Positions 46,510-54,738 of a stretch of 64,000 bases of DNA are shown here, piece by piece (the first letter of the stretch is position 1; every line of letters begins with the position of its first letter). Below the pieces are notes generated by a model. That model worked only from the letters and a program-made list of their open reading frames with translations. It ran no database searches and was not told the origin of the DNA. Both the position numbers and the translations under genes were made by a program. This stretch comes from Staphylococcus chromogenes (GTDB lineage Bacteria > Bacillota > Bacilli > Staphylococcales > Staphylococcaceae): positions 186,001 through 250,000 of the forward strand of contig NZ_CP118953.1 of the NCBI RefSeq assembly GCF_029024625.1, written 5' to 3'.

Positions 46510-47447
46510 TAAGCTTTAACGTGCGCCATTTCAAGTTGGTGAATCAAATGTGTCAGCATATCATTGTTCGGTGTGCCAATTCCGAATTCGCGACCATAAG
46601 CACTAATCTGACCGTTTAAGTAATCCACCTCTGTGTAACGTCCATGATATAAATCTTGATGCATCGATGGATAGTGTAAACCTTGTGTTTCTTTCGGGTA
46701 GGCACCTTCTATTTTTTGAATGAGTGTGTCTTTGTCGAGTGTGATTTCTTTGGCACGTGCGACATTGACGATTTCTTCAACAATCGGTTCGATTTGTTTG
46801 CGCGCATCTTTGTACTCGCCAAATTCGAAAATGGTTTTGTCGAGAATCGTACAGAGTGGGTTGAGCACACTATTTAATGTTGCTTTTGTCCATACGGTTT
46901 GAAGGACGTTGCCACTCACATGGGCATTCAAGTCCGCTTTGTTGAACATGTCTGCGATGGCTTCGGTACGTGTATCTGAGGCACCATCTGCACGTTGTAA
47001 ATCAATACGGCCAGTCCCTTCTAATAAAATTTGACCAGGTCCACGAAGTCCTGCTGTCCACATCGTAACTGCTAAAAAGACTTGTGATTTAGGGACGATG
47101 TTGGCAAAACGTTCATCGTGACCGAGTCCGTTCATCATTGTCAGAATCGCAGTATCTTCATGAATCGCACCACGATCGAGTAAGGCTTGAATCATGGCTT
47201 CAGATTGCATGGCTTTCGTTAAAATGACGATTAAATCATAGGCCTTGTCAGCATCTTCAGGTAGGCATGCGGGAATGTCGATGCTATAAGTCTCTGTTTC
47301 AGTTTGAATTTCAAGTCCGTTGGCATTGATGGCGTTGACGTGCGCTTCCCAAAAATCAATAAGGGTCACGTCATAACCTGCTTTTTTGAGTTGACTTCCG
47401 ATGCGGCCACCCATGGCACCCGCGCCGGCAATTGCGATATGCTTCAT
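46509..47447 (-). CDS. panE: 2-dehydropantoate 2-reductase (ketopantoate reductase family)
   Basis: 312 residues. The NADPH-binding loop IAGAGAMGGRIGSQLKKAG is at the start, then LTKAMQSEAMIQ and TMMNGLGHDERF near residue 100. The catalytic lysine is expected in VWTKATLNSVLNPLC near 175. It reduces 2-dehydropantoate to pantoate for coenzyme A. Not with panB/panC, so a paralogous 2-keto acid reductase is possible. Start ATG follows AAGGGGGAATTACT. Confidence 0.88.
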   Translation of the reverse strand: MKHIAIAGAGAMGGRIGSQLKKAGYDVTLIDFWEAHVNAINANGLEIQTETETYSIDIPACLPEDADKAYDLIVILTKAMQSEAMIQALLDRGAIHEDTAILTMMNGLGHDERFANIVPKSQVFLAVTMWTAGLRGPGQILLEGTGRIDLQRADGASDTRTEAIADMFNKADLNAHVSGNVLQTVWTKATLNSVLNPLCTILDKTIFEFGEYKDARKQIEPIVEEIVNVARAKEITLDKDTLIQKIEGAYPKETQGLHYPSMHQDLYHGRYTEVDYLNGQISAYGREFGIGTPNNDMLTHLIHQLEMAHVKA

Positions 47448-47646
47448 AGTAATTCCCCCTTAGATAGACTGATGTTTGAATCTAGCGTAAATTTAATTTT
47501 TAAGGATGTCAATCAAATGGACGAAAAGTTACCAAATTTATAATAAAGTTCCGTGTAACTAGATTTACGAATAAATGGTTTGCTTCGCTAACTACAAAAC
47601 GTTAAAATATATTTTGTGAAAATAATAATGAATGGGGGTTAACAAT

Positions 47647-49065
47647 TTGTCAGAAGGCTTGACGAAAGGCAAACGAAATTTAATCGTTACGATTATGCTT
47701 TTAAGTGCATTTGTAGCGATGTTAAATCAAACAATCTTAAATACAGCGTTACCAGCAATGATTGCAGACTTAGGAATTCCAGAAACGACTGCACAATGGC
47801 TGATAACAGGATTTATGCTTGTGAACGGTATTATGATTCCGTTGACGGCTTTTTTAATTGATAAATATTCGACAAGACAGCTTTACATTTTTTCAATGGC
47901 TGCCTTTTTAATTGGATCTATTGTAGCGGCATTCGCACCATCATTTAGTATTTTAATGGTGGCTCGTGTGGTACAAGCGATTGGTGCCGGAATTTTATTA
48001 CCATTAATGCAATTTATCGTATTTATGGTGTTCCCAGTTGAAAAAAGAGGATTTGCGATGGGGCTTACAGGAATCGTCGCACAATCTGCACCTGCGATTG
48101 GACCAACACTTACAGGGGTGCTCATCGACTTTTCAAGTTGGCATTTGCCATTTATCGTCGTTGCGGTCATTTCATTAATCGCCTTTGTAGTGGGAATTTT
48201 CTATGTGGAAAATTTAGGTCAATCTAAACCGACAGTGCTTGATAAACGTTCAGTCGTTTATTCTACGATTGGATTTGGACTTATCCTTTATGCGTTCAGT
48301 ATCGTAGGACATGTTGGACCACTTTCTCCTTTATTTATCATCAGCTTGATTTTGGGTATAGCAATAGTAGCCATCTTTACAATGCGTCAATTACGTATTG
48401 ATAATCCTCTATTAAGTATGGCTGTGTTCAAAAACAAAACATTTACTTTATCAGCTATTGCATCCATGATAATTTACATTGGAATTGTTGGACCCGCATT
48501 ATTAATCCCAATTTATGTCCAAACAGGACTTGGATTATCCGCCTTTTTATCAGGGATTGTTATTTTACCGGGTGCGGTGGTCAATGCGTTTATGTCCACA
48601 TACACAGGTAAAATCTATGATAAATATGGTGTAAAAGTCCTCGTCATTCCGGGATTTATTTTATTAATTATTATGACCATCTTGCATATTTTCTTAACGG
48701 CACATACACCGTTTTGGTATGTCGTTTTAATTTATGCGATACGGATGTTCTCAGTAGCGCTACTCATGATGCCACTCAATACAGCAGGTTTGAATGCTTT
48801 AGAAAACAAAGAAGTTTCACACGGTAATGCGATTATGAACTCACTCCGTATTATTGCCGGTGCGATTGGGACAGCAATCAGTATTACAGTACTTTCAATT
48901 GTGTCACGTAACTTCATGGCTGAACATGGTTCTTCAGCAGGGGCGTTACGTCAAGCCACAATTAGCGGTGTTGACGCTGCATTCGTCTTCACAACAGTCT
49001 TAATCGTCATTGGATTTATTCTTTCACTCTTTATTAAAGAAACAAAAGCAAAATCAGTAAACTAA
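47647..49065 (+). CDS. DHA2-family MFS multidrug transporter
   Basis: About 472 residues with 14 helices, the QacA/LmrB (drug:H+ antiporter 2) type. LNQTILNTALPAMIADL in helix 1, FLIDKYSTRQLYIFS after helix 2 and RVVQAIGAGILLPLMQ in helix 4 are characteristic. TTG 47647 is chosen because GGGGGTT lies 7 bases before it; ATG 47632 has only weak support. An M20 peptidase gene follows after 24 bases, so the pair may export and process a related compound. Confidence 0.86.
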   Translation: MSEGLTKGKRNLIVTIMLLSAFVAMLNQTILNTALPAMIADLGIPETTAQWLITGFMLVNGIMIPLTAFLIDKYSTRQLYIFSMAAFLIGSIVAAFAPSFSILMVARVVQAIGAGILLPLMQFIVFMVFPVEKRGFAMGLTGIVAQSAPAIGPTLTGVLIDFSSWHLPFIVVAVISLIAFVVGIFYVENLGQSKPTVLDKRSVVYSTIGFGLILYAFSIVGHVGPLSPLFIISLILGIAIVAIFTMRQLRIDNPLLSMAVFKNKTFTLSAIASMIIYIGIVGPALLIPIYVQTGLGLSAFLSGIVILPGAVVNAFMSTYTGKIYDKYGVKVLVIPGFILLIIMTILHIFLTAHTPFWYVVLIYAIRMFSVALLMMPLNTAGLNALENKEVSHGNAIMNSLRIIAGAIGTAISITVLSIVSRNFMAEHGSSAGALRQATISGVDAAFVFTTVLIVIGFILSLFIKETKAKSVN

Positions 49066-49089
49066 TTTCAATCAGAAAGGATGTAACAA

Positions 49090-50316
49090 ATGAGTGTATT
49101 TACAAATGAAGAAAAGGTACAAATTTTAAAAGATGTTGTAGGCATTAAAACTGTGAATGACAATGAGTTAGAAGTGTGCCATTACTTTAAAGACTTATTT
49201 GAAAAACATGGCATCGAATCACGTATTGACATGGTTAAAGGACAACGTGCCAACCTCATCGCAGAAATTGGTGAAGGATCTCCTGTATTAGGGATTTCAG
49301 GTCACATGGACGTTGTAGCTGAAGGAGATCACGATCAATGGACATACGATCCATTTACTTTAACTGAAGAAGAAGGTTACCTTTATGGACGTGGTGCTGG
49401 AGATATGAAATCTGGCCTTGTCGCATTAGCTTTAGCTATGATTGAAATTAAAGAAAGTGGCGCTTTGAAAAAAGGAAAAATTAAATTTATGGCGACAACT
49501 GGCGAAGAAATGGAACAACTTGGTTCAAAACAATTGTACGAAAATGGTGAAATGGATGACGTAGATGCGCTAGTAATTGCAGAGCCATCAGAAAAAATGC
49601 TCGTATATGCGCACAAAGGATCTATGGACTTCCGCATCACATCAAATGGTAGTGCTGCCCACAGTTCTATGCCAGTCATCGGTCAAAATGCGATTAAACC
49701 ATTAATGCAATTTGTTCAACACATTGATGATGAATTTGACAGCATTACTAAAGAATTACAATGTGAGCGTTTAAACTTCGATACATTTTTAGAACATATT
49801 AAACCAAGATTAGCTGAAGAAATGGACATGGACGAAGTGTCTCGCATTTTATACGGTTTAGTCATTACAAATACTATCTTTAACGGCGGTACACAAGTGA
49901 ACTCTGTCCCAAGTCAAGCGACAGCAGAATTTAACGTACGTACTGTTCCAGAATATGACAACGAACAAGTTAAAGCTTTATTCAATAAATATTTAGATCA
50001 AATGAACAACAACGGCGCAAACCTTGAACAAGACGTCTATCTCGATCTTGACCCTGTATTAACTACAGGTGACAACGACCTTGTGCGTTTAGGTGTTGAA
50101 ACTGCAGGTCAACACTTTGACCACGAAGTCATCGTGTCACCAACAGTCGGTGTAACAGATGCTTCAAACTTATTACGTGGCAAGGATGAAAACTTCTCAT
50201 TTATGATGTTTGGTCCAGGTGAACGTGCTCACCAAGTGAATGAACGTGTGAGAAAAACGTCTTATTTAGGATTTATAGACTATTATGTTGATTTATTTAC
50301 TAAATATTTAGCATAA
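49090..50316 (+). CDS. M20-family metallo-deacylase (ArgE/DapE type)
   Basis: 408 residues. Zinc-binding motifs: ISGHMDVVAEGD near residue 76, YGRGAGDMKSGL near 101, TGEEMEQLGSK near 138 and the late FGPGERAHQVNERV near 377. Enzymes of this type remove succinyl or acetyl groups, or cut dipeptides. The staphylococcal orthologue is labelled DapE-like, but Staphylococcus makes lysine by the acetylase route, so the physiological substrate is open. Second gene of an operon with the pump. Ribosome site AGAAAGGATG. Confidence 0.9.
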   Translation: MSVFTNEEKVQILKDVVGIKTVNDNELEVCHYFKDLFEKHGIESRIDMVKGQRANLIAEIGEGSPVLGISGHMDVVAEGDHDQWTYDPFTLTEEEGYLYGRGAGDMKSGLVALALAMIEIKESGALKKGKIKFMATTGEEMEQLGSKQLYENGEMDDVDALVIAEPSEKMLVYAHKGSMDFRITSNGSAAHSSMPVIGQNAIKPLMQFVQHIDDEFDSITKELQCERLNFDTFLEHIKPRLAEEMDMDEVSRILYGLVITNTIFNGGTQVNSVPSQATAEFNVRTVPEYDNEQVKALFNKYLDQMNNNGANLEQDVYLDLDPVLTTGDNDLVRLGVETAGQHFDHEVIVSPTVGVTDASNLLRGKDENFSFMMFGPGERAHQVNERVRKTSYLGFIDYYVDLFTKYLA

Positions 50317-50399
50317 TAGAATTGAACGGAACTTTGACATCACTTTGGAATCAACCCCATTAGCATTCAATAGAAAATAGACGCATAAGTTACCGGAGG

Positions 50400-50455
50400 A
50401 AGGAGAAGGGGGAGCTTAAGTTGCGATCTCAGGCTTAAGGTCGCCTCTTCTCCTT
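50400..50455. other. Large hairpin after the MFS/M20 operon
   Basis: AAGGAGAAGGGGGAGCTTAA (from 50400) pairs imperfectly with the stretch 50434-50455 (CTTAAGGTCGCCTCTTCTCC). There is no T run, so it may be a processing or stability element rather than a terminator. Confidence 0.5.
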
Positions 50456-50463
50456 AATAGAGT

Positions 50464-50477
50464 TGAAAGCGTTTACG
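50464..50477. promoter_or_regulatory. cre-like site upstream of norB
   Basis: TGAAAGCGTTTACG fits TGNNARCGNWWWCA except the last base. It lies 204 bases before norB. A weaker CAAAGCGTTTCG occurs at 50535. Confidence 0.45.
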
Positions 50478-50680
50478 TTTCGGGTGCATTCGCGCATTGG
50501 ATATGGGACAATGTGTGGATCAGCTTCTTTAGTCAAAGCGTTTCGTCACGCGCGTCGATAAATCATTAATTGTAGGGTGTAAAAACGGATTTATTTTGAC
50601 AAAGCACAAAAGAAGTAGCATCATATATTTTATGTATTACGCTTGATGCTCCAAATTTACTAAAGGGATATGATGAAATA

Positions 50681-52075
50681 ATGGAACACAATTCAGAGTA
50701 TGAAGGAACAGGACGATTAATATTAGGGATCGTTCTCGGGGTTATTACGTTTTGGTTATTTGCGTTATCATTAGTGAATGTTGTGCCGACACTTCACAAA
50801 GAACTCGGTACAAACTTTGGGTTAATTAACGTCGCAGTCAGTCTGACATCACTCTTTTCAGGGATGTTTGTTGTAGGGGCTGGCGGTATTGCAGATAAAT
50901 ACGGTCACGTTAAAATGACGTATGTCGGGTTAGTCCTCAGTGTGATAGGTTCATTAGTTATTGTATTTTCACCCCATATTTGGCCTATGATTATTGGTCG
51001 TGGGATTCAAGGACTCTCTGCCGCATTTGTGATGCCGGCCACATTGTCTATTATTAAAGCTTACTACCATGGACGCCATCGTCAAGCGGCGTTAAGCTAT
51101 TGGTCTATCGGTTCATGGGGGGGTGGCGGTATCGCCTCATTCTTCGGTGGAATGACCGATACATTTTTAGGATGGCGTTGGATCTTTATTATTTCCATTG
51201 TCGTTGCGATTTTATCAATGATTTTAATTAAAGGTACACCAGAAGTGCCACGTCGTAAAGAAGTGACAAGTCAAAAATTCGACTTTGTCGGTTTAGTCTT
51301 ATTCTTAGTGTTTATTTTAAGTTTAAACTTAATTATTACACAAAGTTCTGATTATGGCTTCGGTTCACCGTTTATCTTGTCATTGATTGCGGTCTTTATC
51401 ATTTCAATTGTCGTCTTTATTATTCTTGAGAAAAAACGTAAAAGTCCATTAGTCGACTTTGAAATCTTTAAAGATAAAGGATACACTGGTGCGACATTAT
51501 CTAACTTTTTAATGAACGCTGTCGCAGGGACATTAATTGTCGGCAACACTTTCGTTCAAGAAGACAAAGGATTTACATCAGCACAAGCGGGCTATTTATC
51601 GATTACATACTTAGTCATGGTCTTGATTACAATTCGTGTCGGTGAAAAAATCTTACAACACCTTGGGGCGCAAAAACCGATGTATATTGGTAGCTTATTG
51701 AATATGGTGGGGATTATTTTAATCTCTCTCACATTTTTACCAACAACGGCATATGTCATTGCCTGTGTAATCGGCTACTTCATTTACGGTTTAGGTCTCG
51801 GTTTATATGCGACACCTTCCATGGATACCGCCATTGCGAATGCGAGCGAAGAACATATTGGTATGGCCTCAGGTATATATAAAATGTCTTCTTCCCTCGG
51901 AAATGCCTTTGGTATTGCGATTTCGACAACGATCTTTGCGATTGGCACATCCGCATTTAACCTTCAAACAGGGGCAATGTTTGGATTATGGTTTAACGTG
52001 ATCATCGCCTTTATCTCATTTTTACTCGTTGCCTTTCTAATACCAAAATCACAAGGCGTTCAAATAGAAAAATAG
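50681..52075 (+). CDS. norB: Multidrug efflux MFS transporter NorB
   Basis: 464 residues, 14 helices, close to S. aureus NorB (463) along the whole length: WLFALSLVNVVPTLHKELG near the start, LFSGMFVVGAGGIADKYGHV, the signature ALSYWSIGSWGGGGIASFFG near 145 and IGYFIYGLGLGLYATPSMDT near 368. NorB exports quinolones, tetracycline and other compounds, and aids survival in abscesses. Start ATG follows AAGGGATATGATGAA. Expression in S. aureus is under MgrA and NorG; no such site was located here. Confidence 0.93.
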   Translation: MEHNSEYEGTGRLILGIVLGVITFWLFALSLVNVVPTLHKELGTNFGLINVAVSLTSLFSGMFVVGAGGIADKYGHVKMTYVGLVLSVIGSLVIVFSPHIWPMIIGRGIQGLSAAFVMPATLSIIKAYYHGRHRQAALSYWSIGSWGGGGIASFFGGMTDTFLGWRWIFIISIVVAILSMILIKGTPEVPRRKEVTSQKFDFVGLVLFLVFILSLNLIITQSSDYGFGSPFILSLIAVFIISIVVFIILEKKRKSPLVDFEIFKDKGYTGATLSNFLMNAVAGTLIVGNTFVQEDKGFTSAQAGYLSITYLVMVLITIRVGEKILQHLGAQKPMYIGSLLNMVGIILISLTFLPTTAYVIACVIGYFIYGLGLGLYATPSMDTAIANASEEHIGMASGIYKMSSSLGNAFGIAISTTIFAIGTSAFNLQTGAMFGLWFNVIIAFISFLLVAFLIPKSQGVQIEK

Positions 52076-52155
52076 AAATAGACGATTTTTTGTTTTGGCA
52101 TTTTCACACGATAACGTGTTATGACGCATTTAACAAAGACGTCGTGCATGATGCA

Positions 52156-52191
52156 CCCCCTTTACTACTCGTGGTAGTGAGGGGGATTTTT
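52156..52191 (+). terminator. Terminator of toxin-antitoxin copy 1
   Basis: CCCCCTTTACTAC pairs with GTAGTGAGGGGG and runs into ATTTTTGG. It corresponds position for position to the terminators of copies 2 and 3. Confidence 0.8.
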
Positions 52192-52208
52192 GGTGTGGCT
52201 ATAGTCGC

Positions 52209-52286
52209 CTAGTTTATCATATTGTTGTGATTGCGTAGCCAACACGAAATTAATTCGACAATCCAACTACTGATGACTGTAGACAT
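52209..52286 (-). CDS. Shortened Fst/PepA1-like toxin, copy 1
   Basis: A 25-residue frame from ATG 52286: MSTVISSWIVELISC, then WLRNHNNMIN. It aligns with the intact copy 2 toxin (VIS--IV-L---WLRN-N), but the stretch matching the first residues of copy 2 (VHI) lies upstream with no ATG and a changed ribosome site. The toxin promoter's extended -10 (TGCTATAAT, minus strand, near 52355) is kept. Probably a decaying toxin gene. Confidence 0.6.
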   Translation of the reverse strand: MSTVISSWIVELISCWLRNHNNMIN

Positions 52287-52441
52287 GATGTGCACAAGGA
52301 TTTTACACTTCCTTTCTACGTCTAAATTGACGTCTGAGAGGAGGTGTGTTTACATTATTATAGCACCTGTATCTTAGGGGTTGTATCGATAGGAGTTTAA
52401 GCGTGAGTTCACGTAATTGATCTAGAATGGCTCAATATTTT

Positions 52442-52471
52442 TTGCATTTTCCCACTAGACAGTGTTATAAT
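52442..52471 (+). promoter_or_regulatory. Promoter of antitoxin RNA, copy 2
   Basis: TTGCAT (52442-52447) and TATAAT (52466-52471) with an 18-base spacer. Transcription is expected to start near 52478. Confidence 0.75.
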
Positions 52472-52477
52472 TTATTC

Positions 52478-52545
52478 AACAAAAGTTTCGTGCATAATAT
52501 GCACCAATCCCCCTCACTACTCGCGATAGTGAGGGGGATTTTTGG
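52478..52545 (+). ncRNA. Antisense antitoxin RNA of the SprA1AS/RNAII (par) type, copy 2
   Basis: An RNA of about 67 bases from 52478 to the terminator (arms 52506-52519 and 52527-52540). It contains AACAAAAGTTTCG and TAATATGCACC. Both recur exactly at 52645-52657 and 52664-52674, where they are complementary to codons 2-5 and the ribosome-site region of the toxin mRNA. This is the DRa/DRb arrangement of the pAD1 par system. Confidence 0.8.
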
Positions 52546-52560
52546 TGTGGCTATAGTCGC

Positions 52561-52662
52561 CTATTTTTTCTTATCATTGCGGTTGCGTAGCCAATGCGCA
52601 AATAAAGCAACGATACAACCACTAATAACAGTGGTTGTGATGTGAACAAAAGTTTCGAACAT
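52561..52662 (-). CDS. Type I toxin, PepA1/Fst family, copy 2 (intact)
   Basis: 33 residues: MFETFVHITTTVISG, then CIVALFAHWLRNRNDKKK. One membrane helix followed by a positively charged tail. The pattern FVHI--xVISGCxxAxFxxWLxRRN is that of S. aureus PepA1 (SprA1). Such peptides insert into the membrane and kill. Ribosome site GAGGAGGTG lies 9 bases before ATG 52662. The promoter has an extended -10 TGTTATAAT (minus strand, 52721-52729), and the leader has a CGCCT/AGGCG hairpin (52696-52712) that may delay translation. Confidence 0.88.
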   Translation of the reverse strand: MFETFVHITTTVISGCIVALFAHWLRNRNDKKK

Positions 52663-52879
52663 CTAATATGCACCTCCTCTCTACGTCTGAATTGACGCCT
52701 GAGAGATAGGCGACTTCATTATTATAACACCTGTACCTTTAGAATCGTATCCACTTTTGGAAAGTCTGTGGATATTGATAATGTACTTTCAAACTCTTTC
52801 AACTGCCATGCCGAGAAAATTTATTAATGATCGCATAGAACCATTAACGCTTCCACTAAACAATGTTAGAGTTAGTTAA

Positions 52880-52943
52880 CAAAAATGTCGTGCATGTATA
52901 CATCAATCCCCTCACTACTCGCGATAGTGAGGGGATTTTTGTT
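52880..52943 (+). ncRNA. Orphan antitoxin RNA remnant, copy 3
   Basis: AACAAAAATGTCGTGCATG followed by the same terminator (AATCCCCTCACTA 52905-52917, TAGTGAGGGGATT 52925-52937). The toxin frame expected to the right is gone, replaced by unrelated sequence up to the alanine symporter gene. The -10 is weak (TAGAGT). Confidence 0.6.
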
Positions 52944-52982
52944 GGCTATTTTATACAACTTAAACTATAAGTCTCATAGAAA

Positions 52983-54341
52983 TTAATCACGCTTGCCTTT
53001 ATAGTCTCTAAAAAATTCTTGAGTCAGTCGTTTGACTTGTGGCGCAAGCATGAGCACAGCGATAATGTTTGGGATTAAAACGATGGCTAATGCCAAGTCT
53101 AACAAATTCCATAACTGCGTTCCGACGCCGATGGCTCCGATGACGATGGAGACAGTATAGATGACTTTCATTAATGTGCCGGCCCATAAGCCGAATAAAA
53201 ATTCTGCCATGCGTGAACCGTAGTACATCACAACGATGATTGTCGAGAATACGAAGAAAATCATCGAAATTGAAATCGTTGCGCTTCCGATACTACCAAA
53301 GGCATCTTCATAGGCACGTGCTGTAAGTGCGGCTGCTTTTTCTTTGGCATCACTTGCAGTATAAACGCCAGACATTAAGACCACAAATGCCGTTGTTGAA
53401 CAAATTACGAGGGTGTCGACAATGATTTCACTCACAGCCCAGAAGGCTTGTCGCACAGGGTGATCTGTTTTGGCTGCAGCGTGTGCAATAGGGGATGTCC
53501 CTAAACCGGCTTCGTTAGAATAAATCCCACGCGCAAATCCCCAACGAATCGTTGCGGCAAGTGCTGCGCCGAAGCTACCTCCGAGTGCGGCATCAGGGTT
53601 GAAGGCTTTTTCAACAATTAATGCGATGACGCTTGGAAAATGTTGAATATTCATAATAATAATGATAAAGCCTAAAATTAAATAAATGCCGACCATAATT
53701 GGAACTAAAAATTCAGTGAATGTCGCAATGCGTTTGACACCGCCAAACACAACGAGTGCCGCAAGTGCCGCAATCACAAGGCCTGTGATGAGTTCGTTGA
53801 CGTTGAAAGTATCATGAACTGTACTTGCTACAGAGTGTCCCTGTACCATGACACTTGGGATAATTTCTATCGCTAACGCAAAGGCAAAAATCGACGCAAA
53901 AATCATGCCGAGTTTTTTATTTTTAAAGCCATTCTTCATGTAGTACGTTGGTCCGCCGACAAATTCACCTTTCGCATTTTTCTCACGATATTGAATACCG
54001 AGTACGTTTTCACTAAATTTCAGTGCCATCCCTAAAAATGCGATGACAATCATCCAAAAGACCGCCCCCGGGCCACCCATCATGATGGCGGTAGGAACGC
54101 CGACAATATTGGCTGCACCGACCGTTGAGGATAAGGCCGACGTGAGCGCTTGGCGCGGCGTGATCGTCCCTTCTCCTCGAGGTTCTTTGTTAATACTGCC
54201 GAAAGTTTGTTTCATAATGTAACTGAAATGCCGAAATTGAACGCCTTTTAAATAAATCGTTAAAAACAAACTTGAAAGGAGCAACAATCCGACAATCGGA
54301 AAACCCCATAACCAATCTGTAAATGCTACAATCGCATCCAT
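52983..54341 (-). CDS. Sodium:alanine symporter (AGCS family, AlsT-like)
   Basis: 452 residues with about 11 helices. The family signature GxxxGNIxGVATAI-type region appears as STVGAANIVGVPTAIMMGGP near residue 70, and GIYSNEAGLGTSPIAHAA near 276 is the AGCS hallmark. It imports alanine or glycine with Na+. ATG 54341 follows AAAGGAGTGGGAGAATT. A cre site lies 74 bases upstream, suggesting CcpA control. Confidence 0.93.
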   Translation of the reverse strand: MDAIVAFTDWLWGFPIVGLLLLSSLFLTIYLKGVQFRHFSYIMKQTFGSINKEPRGEGTITPRQALTSALSSTVGAANIVGVPTAIMMGGPGAVFWMIVIAFLGMALKFSENVLGIQYREKNAKGEFVGGPTYYMKNGFKNKKLGMIFASIFAFALAIEIIPSVMVQGHSVASTVHDTFNVNELITGLVIAALAALVVFGGVKRIATFTEFLVPIMVGIYLILGFIIIIMNIQHFPSVIALIVEKAFNPDAALGGSFGAALAATIRWGFARGIYSNEAGLGTSPIAHAAAKTDHPVRQAFWAVSEIIVDTLVICSTTAFVVLMSGVYTASDAKEKAAALTARAYEDAFGSIGSATISISMIFFVFSTIIVVMYYGSRMAEFLFGLWAGTLMKVIYTVSIVIGAIGVGTQLWNLLDLALAIVLIPNIIAVLMLAPQVKRLTQEFFRDYKGKRD

Positions 54342-54414
54342 AATTCTCCCACTCCTTTTTTACAGTTCACAGGTGATACAAAACAATAATAATAAGGAAA
54401 AGACAATTATTAGC

Positions 54415-54428
54415 GGTAAACGCTTACA
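54415..54428. promoter_or_regulatory. cre site upstream of the alanine symporter
   Basis: GGTAAACGCTTACA, read on the minus strand as TGTAAGCGTTTACC, fits the cre consensus at 13 of 14 positions. The rest of the gap 54342-54729 shows nothing I can name. Confidence 0.6.
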
Positions 54429-54738
54429 TTTATGTATACTATTCCTGTGAAATTGTATTCTAAATTTCCATACCCCAAATATGTGTTTATAAATATAATG
54501 TAAAACATATGCGCTCAGAAATTAAGTCTTTTTTACAAAATTATTGTAAAAATTGCATTTAAACGCTGACGCTCATTCTAAATATGACGCTGTCAAGTTC
54601 GACCGAAAATGAATTTTGGACTATGATTCGTTAACGGCGCTTTGTGGGTAAAGTAGGTCAGCATATACTTTTTAATGTCATAGAGAAATATAAATGGTTC
54701 GAGCATAAGAGAGAACTACATCGAAGGACGTGAAAAAT

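Noticed and set aside
52427-52645. 72-codon plus-strand frame over toxin-antitoxin copy 2
   Set aside because: It reads through a strong terminator and lies opposite the PepA1-like toxin; the antitoxin RNA explains transcription here.
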